DNA of 64,000 nucleotides, from contig NZ_CP152002.1 in the NCBI RefSeq assembly GCF_038595055.1, forward strand, positions 1,966,501 through 2,030,500, read 5' to 3'. This DNA comes from Paenibacillus sp. FSL R7-0345 (GTDB lineage Bacteria > Bacillota > Bacilli > Paenibacillales > Paenibacillaceae). Under the pieces are notes generated by a model. It did no database searches. It saw only the letters and a list, made by a program, of their open reading frames with translations, and had not been told where the DNA came from. The translations under genes and the position numbers were made by a program. Numbering within the stretch: position 1 is the first letter of the stretch; each line of letters opens with the position of its first letter. Positions 1-7,244 of the stretch are shown here, piece by piece.

Positions 1-987
1 CAGGATGAAATTGGCCAGCTGTCCGCATCGTTTAACATAATGATGGAACGGATTACCGATCTGGTTGCCCAGACTACCGATACAGCGCGTGAGGTGCTGG
101 AGACTGCCGGAGAGCTCGGTGATGCCTCCCGCAAAACGGCAATTTCGGCGAAAGAGATTGCTGCGGCTACCGAGGAAATTGCCGGAGGCGCGGGCAGCCT
201 TGCCCTTGAAGCAGAGCGCGGCAATGAGCTGACCGATCTGATCGGAACACAGATGCAGAGCGTTATTGCTGCTAACGCAGCGATGGATGAGGCTGCGCAC
301 ACGGTTGGTGAAGCCAGCGGCCATGGAGCACAGCAGCTGGGCGAGCTGCTGGAGAAGACAGGCCTGATCGGCGAGAAGACAAGCGCGCTGGTGTCCCGTG
401 TCAACAATCTGAAGGAAACGGTTTACTCAGTCGTCAAAGTGCTGGATGTGATGAAGAATATTACCCAGCAGACCAATATTTTGTCCCTGAATGCTACTAT
501 TGAAGCCGCCAGAGCCGGTGAAGCAGGCCGCGGATTTATGGTGGTTGCCGGGGAAGTCCGGCAGCTGGCTGATCAGTCCAAGCAGTCCATCGCTCTGGTT
601 GCCGGAATCATTGACAACATCGTTACTGAAATGAACGGAACGGTAGAGGAGCTGTCTGAAGTGGCACCGCTCTTCAAAGAGCAGATGACCTCCGTTAAAA
701 GCACAAGCGATATCTTCGTCTCCGTGCAGGGCCAGATGGAAGATTTCATCGCCAGTCTGGAGTCTGTTACCAGCGCGATTGGCAGTCTGAGTCATTCGCA
801 GGGTGTGCTGTCTGATGCCATGAGCAATGTGAGTGCAGTGGCAGAGGAATCGTCGGCTACTTCAGAGGAAGTGGCTTCCCTGAGCAGCGAGCAGCAGAAT
901 GTGAGCGACCAGCTCGTATCGCTGTCCGGTAAGCTTGAGGTGGCTTCGAACCAGCTGAAAGACAAGCTGGCCCTGTTCACCATTTAA
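1..987 (+). CDS. Methyl-accepting chemotaxis protein, C-terminal part (5' end outside window)
   Basis: The frame is open from base 1, so the gene begins upstream of the window; 328 codons are visible. They cover the end of a HAMP region (DEIGQLS) and the whole cytoplasmic signalling domain of a chemoreceptor, a long antiparallel coiled coil that binds CheA/CheW. The conserved hairpin tip is present (QQTNILSLNATIEAARAGEA), flanked by Ala/Glu/Ser-rich helices with Gln/Glu pairs suitable for methylation. The protein is closely similar along its length to the complete receptor at 7245-9314, so the two are paralogues lying on either side of the LacI and mannan genes. A hairpin terminator follows. 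The ligand cannot be judged because the sensor domain is missing. Confidence 0.95.
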   Translation, partial: QDEIGQLSASFNIMMERITDLVAQTTDTAREVLETAGELGDASRKTAISAKEIAAATEEIAGGAGSLALEAERGNELTDLIGTQMQSVIAANAAMDEAAHTVGEASGHGAQQLGELLEKTGLIGEKTSALVSRVNNLKETVYSVVKVLDVMKNITQQTNILSLNATIEAARAGEAGRGFMVVAGEVRQLADQSKQSIALVAGIIDNIVTEMNGTVEELSEVAPLFKEQMTSVKSTSDIFVSVQGQMEDFIASLESVTSAIGSLSHSQGVLSDAMSNVSAVAEESSATSEEVASLSSEQQNVSDQLVSLSGKLEVASNQLKDKLALFTI

Positions 988-1020
988 TTCGATATAACTG
1001 GTAAGTATGATGTATATTCA

Positions 1021-1057
1021 GGCCGGTTCTTCCATAGCGGAGAGCCGGCCTGTTTTT
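1021..1057 (+). terminator. Rho-independent terminator after chemoreceptor gene
   Basis: A stem of about 10 bp (GGCCGGTTCT with AGAGCCGGCC, one mismatch) is followed by TGTTTTT. It lies 33 bases past the chemoreceptor stop codon. Confidence 0.85.
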
Positions 1058-1074
1058 GCGTAAAGGGCTTTTTC

Positions 1075-1103
1075 TTGTGTATCCCGAAAGAGGCAAGTAT
1101 AAT
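1075..1103 (+). promoter_or_regulatory. Sigma-A-type promoter for LacI-family gene
   Basis: TTGTGT (1075-1080), a 17-base spacer, then a perfect TATAAT (1098-1103). The expected transcript start is near 1110, leaving a leader of about 47 bases before the ATG at 1157. Confidence 0.6.
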
Positions 1104-1156
1104 TATTTTGTTAGGTAAAAGTTATGATAACGGAAATAGCATTTGGAGGAATAGGA

Positions 1157-2221
1157 ATGGCTAAAAAGATTACAATGCAGAAAATTGCCGATCATCTCGG
1201 CGTTTCTAAATTTGTTGTTTCCAAGTCCTTGTCCGGCAAAGAGGGCGTAAACGAAACGACGAGGGAACGGGTAATTCAGGCGGCTTCACAGCTCGGCTAT
1301 TTCACACAAAAAAACGCATATATGCAAAATGCAAAACGCTCCAGCCAGACTGCTGACAATGACCGCAATAAACAGTCGGTTCTGGTGCTGATGCCCAATA
1401 TCCGTTCACAGACACAGGATTCGCTGTACTGGGGCAAAATTGTTGACGGCATCGCCCTTGCCCTGGACGAGCACGGATTGGGCATGGTCATTGTCTCGGA
1501 GCACCGCGCTGACAATTTCGTGAATATTCTGAATCCCGGCGGACTGCTGGGTCTTGTCGGTGTAGGGACTATTTCAACCTCACTGCTGCTGGAGGTGCAC
1601 CGGATCGGCCTGCCGATGGTGCTGATCGATCATGAGGACCCGCTTATTCCGAGCGATACCGTATTTGCGAACAATATGGACTCCATGTCCAGGCTGAGCA
1701 ATCATCTGCTGGGTATCGGCCATACGCGGCAGCATTTTATCGGTCCGATCCGCTATTCTCGCAGCTTCAGGGACCGCTGGATCGGGTTCCGCAGTGCACT
1801 TGAGGAAGGCGGCCTCCAGTCCCAGGCAGGCGATGACGAGCTGCTGCTGCAGGAGGGGATGGACGCGATTATTTTACATGAAGAATTCAAGCAGTGGCTG
1901 ATGAAACGGAAAAAAGAGGATAATGTACCGACTGCGCTGCTGTGCGGGAACGATTTTATTGCGCTTACGGTGTGCAATGTGCTCCGGGAGGAGGGCTTGT
2001 CCGTGCCTGGGGATATTTCTGTGACCGGCTTTGACAATATAGATGATGCTGCGAGGGGCATTCCGCCGCTCACCACAGTCCATGTCCCCAAAGAAGCGAT
2101 GGGCCGGGCCGCTGTGGAGAAGCTGCTGAGCCGGATTAACAGCCCGTCCGCACCACTTGAGAAGATCCTGATCGCGGCCGATATTGTCCACCGGGATTCG
2201 GTGGGGGAGCTGCGGGGTTAA
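1157..2221 (+). CDS. LacI-family transcriptional regulator
   Basis: A 354-residue protein with an N-terminal LacI helix-turn-helix (residues about 4-24, TMQKIADHLGVSKFVVSKSL) followed by a periplasmic-binding-protein-like effector domain. Near the C terminus it has the usual LacI-family segment GDISVTGFDNID and TTVHVPKEAMG. The ATG at 1157 is preferred over an in-frame ATG at 1124 because GGAGGA lies just upstream and the HTH then starts at the normal position. Proteins of this family usually repress a sugar operon and respond to a sugar or sugar phosphate. The mannan operon and the chemoreceptors are nearby, but no specific target can be assigned. The central linker helix is less typical than in CcpA or LacI. 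Confidence 0.9.
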   Translation: MAKKITMQKIADHLGVSKFVVSKSLSGKEGVNETTRERVIQAASQLGYFTQKNAYMQNAKRSSQTADNDRNKQSVLVLMPNIRSQTQDSLYWGKIVDGIALALDEHGLGMVIVSEHRADNFVNILNPGGLLGLVGVGTISTSLLLEVHRIGLPMVLIDHEDPLIPSDTVFANNMDSMSRLSNHLLGIGHTRQHFIGPIRYSRSFRDRWIGFRSALEEGGLQSQAGDDELLLQEGMDAIILHEEFKQWLMKRKKEDNVPTALLCGNDFIALTVCNVLREEGLSVPGDISVTGFDNIDDAARGIPPLTTVHVPKEAMGRAAVEKLLSRINSPSAPLEKILIAADIVHRDSVGELRG

Positions 2222-2311
2222 GCGGAAGTATCGGAAAGCCGGAAAGGGGATGTACGGGAACAAAGAGGAGTGCCAAAAGGACAACTTATTTTAACTGGAG
2301 TGAATAAGCTG

Positions 2312-2641
2312 ATGAGCTATAACGTGCATATTACCCGGGCGGAACACTGGACAGAGAGCGACAGTAAGCCGATTTCTCTGGAAGAGGCAAAAATATATTT
2401 TGCCGGGCAGGAGGATTTTGAGTACAGCAGCGGTCTTTCGGTAGAAGGCCCGTTTGGTAAACTGGCGGTCGGCGGGGATTTTTTTAACTGGCTGGCGGAA
2501 GAGGATGAAAAAGTCCCTTTTAGACATACGGATGGCCGGATTACGGTGGCGGGCGCGGATGATTTTGTAATAGAAAAAATGGTAGAGGCTGCTGCCGGCT
2601 TGAATGCCAAAGTGCAGGGGGACGAAGGAGAGGTTTATTAA
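2312..2641 (+). CDS. Hypothetical protein, small and acidic
   Basis: A 109-residue cytoplasmic protein beginning MSYNVHITRAEHW. No signal peptide or membrane segment is seen, and I do not recognise a named family. It has a regular alternation of polar and hydrophobic residues, is rich in Glu and Asp, and has a central GPFGKLAVGGDFFNWL stretch. The ATG at 2312 follows GGAG at 2297-2300; a GTG at 2300 would add four residues. It follows the LacI gene by 90 bases on the same strand and may be co-transcribed with it. No terminator is visible between this gene and the convergent VOC gene. Confidence 0.7.
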   Translation: MSYNVHITRAEHWTESDSKPISLEEAKIYFAGQEDFEYSSGLSVEGPFGKLAVGGDFFNWLAEEDEKVPFRHTDGRITVAGADDFVIEKMVEAAAGLNAKVQGDEGEVY

Positions 2642-2745
2642 GTTTCTGGGGTTAACTTCGCGGGATGATAGGATGACTATTCCGGCGGCACCACTGGTCC
2701 AAAAGCGCAGTGCCGCCGAGTTCCGGTTAGTCTGCAGTTACTCAG

Positions 2746-3168
2746 TTACTCTGGCAGCTCCCAGGCCGGGTTCCAGGCGACCTCCCATAGATGACCGTCC
2801 GGGTCCTGAAAATATCCGGCATATCCCCCATAAAAGGTGTCGTGAGCAGGTACGGTAATGGCCGCGCCTGCTTTTTGCACTTCTGCCATAAGCTTATCTA
2901 CTTCTTCCCGGCCGCTTACATTGTGAGCCAGTGAAAATTCCGTCGGACTGGCAGGGGTCTGCGGAAGCTTGCTGTCATGTGCGAGATCACTGCGTTTCCA
3001 TATAGCCAGCCTGAGCCCTGCCTGCAGCTCAAAGAAAGCAACAGCGCCGTGCTCAAACTCCGTTCCGATTATCCCCTCAGACGGCAGCCCCAGCCCGTCG
3101 CGGTAGAACGCCAGCGACCGCTCCAGATCATCTACTCCCAATGTAATAACTGAAATCCGCGGTTTCAT
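2746..3168 (-). CDS. VOC-family protein (glyoxalase/bleomycin resistance-like)
   Basis: A 140-residue protein of the vicinal oxygen chelate fold. It opens with PRISVITLGVDDLERSLAFYRDGLGLP, the first beta-alpha-beta module, and ends with GGYAGYFQDPDGHLWEVAWNP, the signature of the second module including the Glu metal ligand of HLWEV. The His normally present at the start of the first strand (HVTL or similar) is replaced (VITLGV), so a metal site may be incomplete. Family members include glyoxalase I, dioxygenases and antibiotic-binding proteins; the substrate here is unknown. The gene is convergent with the preceding small gene and appears to stand alone. A GAGGAGG ribosome site precedes the ATG. 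Confidence 0.85.
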   Translation of the reverse strand: MKPRISVITLGVDDLERSLAFYRDGLGLPSEGIIGTEFEHGAVAFFELQAGLRLAIWKRSDLAHDSKLPQTPASPTEFSLAHNVSGREEVDKLMAEVQKAGAAITVPAHDTFYGGYAGYFQDPDGHLWEVAWNPAWELPE

Positions 3169-3255
3169 CTTCTTTATCCTCCTCGCTGTAAGTAAGATTT
3201 AGTTCTGTTCCATTGTACCCTGTTTATAAAATAGGAAAACATCCTCTTCGCAAGC

Positions 3256-3444
3256 AAGCGGACTAAGTGGAATTTCGCTACTTAATTCTCTATATAATCG
3301 CCTAATCAGCCTGCCTAGTTGGAAAAATGCTACTTAATTACACCGGATTTAGGAGTACCGGGACTTTCGAGCCGAAATAAGTGGCGAAAATCCACATAGA
3401 TGTGAGAGCTGAGCCTTCTAAGGCTCAACGGCTGCCGGTACTCC
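3256..3444. repeat. Modular intergenic repeat (copy 1) within a non-coding gap
   Basis: The 420-base gap between the VOC gene and the mannan operon has no convincing gene. It holds three related modules of the general form CTAAGTGGAA...CGCTACTTAATT, at 3263-3287, 3315-3350 and 3374-3399. Each is an imperfect palindrome (TAAGT...ACTTA). The same three modules occur in the opposite orientation at 26830-27020. Also present are a 7-bp hairpin GAGCCTT-CT-AAGGCTC (3411-3426) and a 10-bp inverted pair GGAGTACCGG (3352-3361) with CCGGTACTCC (3435-3444). Confidence 0.7.
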
Positions 3445-3521
3445 CGCAGTGTTCTCTGAGGGCTTAGGCCTTCCCGAATTAAAGTCTTAGCGGCCTTGCG
3501 AAGGTACAGCGGAGCCAGAAC

Positions 3522-3572
3522 AACAGACAGATGCCCGCAGAAGCATTAAGCTCTGCGGGCATCTGTCTGTTT
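3522..3572 (-). terminator. Terminator of the mannan operon
   Basis: A long perfect stem (AACAGACAGATGCCCGCAGA paired with its complement, ten-base loop) lies 17 bases past the stop of the GH130 gene. The T-tract is interrupted on the minus strand. Confidence 0.8.
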
Positions 3573-3588
3573 ATTATAAACGTATAAA

Positions 3589-4761
3589 TTATAGCTGCAG
3601 ATTACGGTCGATCAACGAGATGCGCTGCTGAACGCAGGCATAGGAGCGCAGCGGATCTTCCGGTGTGTTCAGCACGTAGTCGAGCATCTGGTCGACTGTG
3701 GTGGTTGCGACATGCACACGGGTGTCGGAGGAGGCGTAGTAGATGTAGATCTCTCCGTTGTCACGGGCGATTGCACCGTTGCAGAACACTACATTAGAAA
3801 CGTCCCCGACACGTTCTTCTCCATCCGGTGCGATAAAGTGGCCGCCTGGAGCATGGGTAACCTTGTTCGGCTCATTCAGGTCGGACAGAAAGACATAGAG
3901 AACATAACGCAGGCCGGCAGCGGTATTGCGCACGCCGTGGGCGATGTGGAGCCAGCCGCGCGGGGTTTTGATCGGAGCGGGTCCCTGGCCGTTCTTCACT
4001 TCTTTGACAGTGTGATAGAAGCGCTGGTCGATGATCGTTTCGCTGGTGATTACAGCATTCTCGATCGAGTCTGCGAGACCCCAGCCGATGCCGCCGCCGG
4101 AACCGGCGTCAATGAAGCCGTCCTGCGGACGGGTGTAGAAGGCATACTTGCCGTCTACAAATTCAGGATGCAGCACTACATTGCGCTGCTGGGCGGAGCC
4201 GGTCTTCAGATCGGGCAGGCGCTCCCAGGTCTTCAGATCTCTGGTGCGGGTGATGCCGCACTGCGCTACCGCGCTGGACAGGTCACCGTGCGGCGCATCC
4301 GGGTCCTTGCGCTCGGTGCAGAACAGGCCGTAGATCCAGCCGTCTTCATGCTTGGTAAGGCGCATATCGTAGACGTTGATGTCCGGCTCTTCCGTCTCAG
4401 GCAGGACAACCGGATGATCCCAGAAGCGGAAGCCGTCCACGCCGCTGTCGCTCTCGGCAACAGCAAAAAACGATTTGCGGTCATTGCCTTCAACACGGGC
4501 AATGATGTAGAATTTGCCGTCCAGCTCGATTGCTCCCGGATTGAACACGCCATTTACGCCGATCCGTTCCGCGAAATAAGGATTAGTCTCAGGATTAAAA
4601 TCATAACGCCAGATCAGCGGAGCATGCTCTGCAGTCAGCAGCGGGTAGCGGTAGCGGTCAAAGATCCCGTTGCCGAAAGGCAGCTTTTCATTGGTGCGGG
4701 TAATCAGGTCCTCATAACGCTGCGTCAGCTGTGCTTTACGTTCTTCGAATAAGGCTGTCAT
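3589..4761 (-). CDS. GH130 mannosylglucose phosphorylase
   Basis: A 390-residue cytoplasmic protein of glycoside hydrolase family 130, the five-bladed beta-propeller phosphorylases. It matches the 4-O-beta-D-mannosyl-D-glucose phosphorylase type in length and motifs ([61 protein letters not shown]). Known members split Man-beta-1,4-Glc with phosphate into mannose-1-phosphate and glucose. It is the last gene of a three-gene operon; its ATG overlaps the stop codon of the 2-epimerase gene by one base (TAATG), implying translational coupling. The epimerase upstream would make exactly its substrate. Assignment to this rather than another GH130 activity rests on that context and on recognition of the sequence type, not on an alignment. 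Confidence 0.9.
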   Translation of the reverse strand: MTALFEERKAQLTQRYEDLITRTNEKLPFGNGIFDRYRYPLLTAEHAPLIWRYDFNPETNPYFAERIGVNGVFNPGAIELDGKFYIIARVEGNDRKSFFAVAESDSGVDGFRFWDHPVVLPETEEPDINVYDMRLTKHEDGWIYGLFCTERKDPDAPHGDLSSAVAQCGITRTRDLKTWERLPDLKTGSAQQRNVVLHPEFVDGKYAFYTRPQDGFIDAGSGGGIGWGLADSIENAVITSETIIDQRFYHTVKEVKNGQGPAPIKTPRGWLHIAHGVRNTAAGLRYVLYVFLSDLNEPNKVTHAPGGHFIAPDGEERVGDVSNVVFCNGAIARDNGEIYIYYASSDTRVHVATTTVDQMLDYVLNTPEDPLRSYACVQQRISLIDRNLQL

Positions 4762-5975
4762 TAATGAGTCTCCTTTGCAGCAGCCTGCAGCCGTCCGATC
4801 ATTTCGAAGCAGGCTCTGCCATTATGATATGGGCATTTCCAGGCACTGACCTTGGGAGCATGGGCGAGCGGCTGCTGATGCTCATCTACCGCCCAGTACC
4901 ATTCACCAAGCTCATGGTCAACGATATAACGGTCGATGAATGTCCACACTGCACCGGAGGCATCCAAGAAACGTGTATCCTGTGTGAGCTGATAAGCATT
5001 ATAGAAGCCGACCATAGCCTCAGCCTGCGGCCACCAGTCCTTTTCTTCGTTTAGCAGGCCGTTCTTATCAGCCTCGTTCCAGATCCCGCCGTCCTTATCA
5101 ATCCCTTCAGCCAATACAGCTTCGGCCATGGTAACGGCAACCTTGCGCACACGCTCCAGCAGTTCCTCATCCCCAAGTACCTCTGCCGCTTCAACCAGCA
5201 GCCAGCTGCCCTCAATATCGTGGCCGTAGGAGGTGATGTCTGATTTTACATTCCACTCTTCATCCAGGAACAGGTGGAAGTGCTGGTCCTGATCATCAAT
5301 AATGTGAACCATCATTGTATCAATCAGCTCGGCCAGCTTCACCCGCAGCTCCTCGGATTTCCAGACGCGGTAGAGGCCGGTATAGCCTTCGAGCACATGC
5401 AGATGGGTATTCATCGATTTTTTCTCATTCATATCCTTATCGCTGAGCGAAAGTTCATCCGTAACCTCCCATTCGCGGGAGAGAGCTTCGATATAGCCTT
5501 TATAAACGGAATCATAGCTGTACTTCTCCAGGGCCCGGAACACCTCTACCGCCTGATCCAGTGCTTCCTGATTGCCGGTAGCGTGATGGAATTCAGCCAA
5601 GGCATAAATGGCAAAAGCTTGACCGTACACCTGCTTTTTAGGCTGGGAAGGTGATCCGGAAGCATCGACCATCCAGTACAATCCGCCATATTCCTTATCC
5701 CAAAAATGCTCAAGCAGATATTGGTAAGCACGTTCGGCCATGCTCAGATATTCGGGTGAACCATACGTCCGGTAAGCACTTGCAAAAGTCCAGAGAATCC
5801 GCGCGTTAAGGACAAGGCTTTTCTCAGCTCCGGGAACAATGTTCAGCTGATTATCGATTTCACCGACGAACCCGCCGTGCTCCTTATCCAGCGTGTGCTT
5901 CATCCAGAAGCCGAGAATGTTGTTTTGTAGCTCGTTTGTAAGTGCGCCCAGCCATGCTTCAGTTGTTAGTTTCAT
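4761..5975 (-). CDS. Cellobiose/mannobiose 2-epimerase (AGE family)
   Basis: A 404-residue (alpha/alpha)6-barrel protein of the N-acylglucosamine 2-epimerase superfamily, of the cellobiose 2-epimerase type. Catalytic histidines are visible in [27 protein letters not shown] and [13 protein letters not shown], and the long Trp/Tyr-rich barrel helices are typical ([17 protein letters not shown]). The enzyme inverts C2 of the reducing-end sugar of beta-1,4-disaccharides, here presumably turning mannobiose into mannosylglucose for the GH130 phosphorylase downstream. It starts at an ATG 10 bases after the GH113 stop codon, with GGAGTG upstream. It lacks a signal peptide, so it acts in the cytoplasm. 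Confidence 0.93.
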   Translation of the reverse strand: MKLTTEAWLGALTNELQNNILGFWMKHTLDKEHGGFVGEIDNQLNIVPGAEKSLVLNARILWTFASAYRTYGSPEYLSMAERAYQYLLEHFWDKEYGGLYWMVDASGSPSQPKKQVYGQAFAIYALAEFHHATGNQEALDQAVEVFRALEKYSYDSVYKGYIEALSREWEVTDELSLSDKDMNEKKSMNTHLHVLEGYTGLYRVWKSEELRVKLAELIDTMMVHIIDDQDQHFHLFLDEEWNVKSDITSYGHDIEGSWLLVEAAEVLGDEELLERVRKVAVTMAEAVLAEGIDKDGGIWNEADKNGLLNEEKDWWPQAEAMVGFYNAYQLTQDTRFLDASGAVWTFIDRYIVDHELGEWYWAVDEHQQPLAHAPKVSAWKCPYHNGRACFEMIGRLQAAAKETH

Positions 5976-5985
5976 GGTGTATCAT

Positions 5986-6942
5986 TCACTCCTGACTCTT
6001 TATTTTGGATGTAAAATATTCTTTGATCACCGGTGCAGCCGCCTTGCCGTACATACAGTAATCATCATTGACTGCAGCCTCTTCCAAAGGGTAAAGCTCA
6101 GCCGGCCAGTCCCAGAGCATGAAGCCCTGCACCCAGTCACGCTTCTGGCTTGCGCCGAACATCGCCTGGTAGAACCGGCTTTGCTCTTCCTCATCAGGCA
6201 CGCCCGGCAGTGACCAGTCATTAGGGATCGCTGCGCTTCCGCTGCGGCTCGGACAGCCGGCTTCCATGAAGAAGAAGGGCTTGCCGTGCACTTGTACCAC
6301 TGCTTCAATTCTGTCCAGCTGCACTTCCCAGTCCGTTTCAGGATAATAACCGCTGGAGGAGATCACATCGAGCGCATCCCACCAGGTCACATTGTCCTCC
6401 TGATACTTGTCGCAATTGTAGGTTAGTACACCGGTGTATACCTTGCGTACTTCATCGATCAGTGCGCGCCATTCTGCTTCACGGCGGTCGGTTTGCACCA
6501 TTTCACAGCCGATACAGAACATCTCGCAGCCGGTTTTTTCAGCAATTGCAGCATAATGCAGAATAAAGGCGGTATAAGAGCGGAACCAGTCTGACCATTT
6601 AGGCTCACAGGGAACATCCTTGTCAAAAAAATTAATATGGGCCCGCCATGTTCCGTCAGTGCAGTTTACAATCGGTTTCAGACAGACCTTTAAGCCGAGT
6701 GCTTTGGCCTTGCGGATGGCCCACAGCACTTCATCATCAGTAACCGTCGGCGCTTCCCGGAAAAGGATGTCCGTAGACTGGGCAGTAGCCTGAAAAGCAC
6801 TGAAGGCGATAGCTGTCCAATTGGCTCCCGTAACCGATTTCATAAGTTCCATTGAGTTTCCGGCAGCCTCTGTATCCCATGTTCCGCGCTTGCCCATAAA
6901 GCCCCAGGTAACGCCTGCTACATATTCATTCAGCCGTGACAT
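5986..6942 (-). CDS. GH113 beta-1,4-mannanase, cytoplasmic
   Basis: A 318-residue TIM-barrel protein resembling family GH113 mannanases such as that of Alicyclobacillus. Likely acid/base Glu147 lies in FCIGCEMVQ and likely nucleophile Glu227 in FFFMEAGCPS. The N terminus (VAGVTWGFMGKRGTW) is typical for the family. The ATG at 6942 is preferred over an upstream TTG because GGGGAG sits six bases before it. There is no signal peptide, so it should act on imported manno-oligosaccharides. It is the promoter-proximal gene of the mannan operon; a perfect 25-bp palindrome sits just upstream. No sugar transporter gene is visible in the window, so uptake must be encoded elsewhere. Confidence 0.9.
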   Translation of the reverse strand: MSRLNEYVAGVTWGFMGKRGTWDTEAAGNSMELMKSVTGANWTAIAFSAFQATAQSTDILFREAPTVTDDEVLWAIRKAKALGLKVCLKPIVNCTDGTWRAHINFFDKDVPCEPKWSDWFRSYTAFILHYAAIAEKTGCEMFCIGCEMVQTDRREAEWRALIDEVRKVYTGVLTYNCDKYQEDNVTWWDALDVISSSGYYPETDWEVQLDRIEAVVQVHGKPFFFMEAGCPSRSGSAAIPNDWSLPGVPDEEEQSRFYQAMFGASQKRDWVQGFMLWDWPAELYPLEEAAVNDDYCMYGKAAAPVIKEYFTSKIKSQE

Positions 6943-6980
6943 TTGCAACTCCCCGCTTTGCTAATTTTATGATAAAACAA

Positions 6981-7031
6981 TAATAACAAATTTATTTTGT
7001 TATTAATAATTAGTTAAATAATAATAACAAA
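6981..7031 (-). promoter_or_regulatory. Candidate operator of the mannan operon
   Basis: A perfect inverted repeat, TAATAACAAA-N5-TTTGTTATTA (6981-7005), is followed at 7022-7031 by a second exact half-site TAATAACAAA with a degraded partner. The region is very AT-rich and lies 39 bases upstream of the GH113 start. This looks like a tandem operator, but the regulator is not known. The LacI-family protein at 1157 is a nearby candidate, although the site lacks the CG-centred form typical of that family. A ROK- or MarR-type regulator is equally possible. Confidence 0.55.
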
Positions 7032-7096
7032 ATGATAATTTAATAATACAATTTAGTTATAACCCTTTTCAGGAGTGATTTCAAGAGGGGAAACTG

Positions 7097-7153
7097 ATGA
7101 AACAGGATGGAGATAACGATCTTTTCAAGGAATCATCGACATCAAACGTCTAA
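7097..7153 (+). other. Possible 18-codon ORF or gene remnant
   Basis: AGAGGGGAAACTG followed by ATG opens an 18-codon frame (MKQDGDNDLFKESSTSNV). A neighbouring frame continues with IIDIKRLIEQYHSVPG before a stop. This could be a short peptide or the frameshifted start of a lost gene. Evidence is weak. Confidence 0.2.
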
Positions 7154-7195
7154 TAGAACAATATCACAGCGTCCCTGGACCTAATCGATTATGAT

Positions 7196-7220
7196 TAAAT
7201 GCAGTTATGTGCAAAAGATA
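7196..7220 (+). promoter_or_regulatory. Weak sigma-D-like promoter before chemoreceptor
   Basis: TAAA (7196-7199) is followed after 14 bases by AAAGATA, sharing GATA with the motility sigma-D -10 consensus GCCGATAT. This is expected for chemoreceptors in Bacillota, but the match is partial. Confidence 0.25.
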
Positions 7221-7244
7221 ATGAAAATTTGGCGGTGATTGTTT

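Noticed and set aside
2604-2858. An 84-codon plus-strand frame between the small hypothetical gene and the VOC gene
   Set aside because: It overlaps both genes, has no ribosome site, and is Pro/Arg-rich in the way of an antisense shadow.
3712-4752. A 346-codon open frame on the plus strand opposite the GH130 gene
   Set aside because: It mirrors the GH130 gene, whose protein has clear family motifs. The antisense translation has no recognisable domain and no ribosome site.
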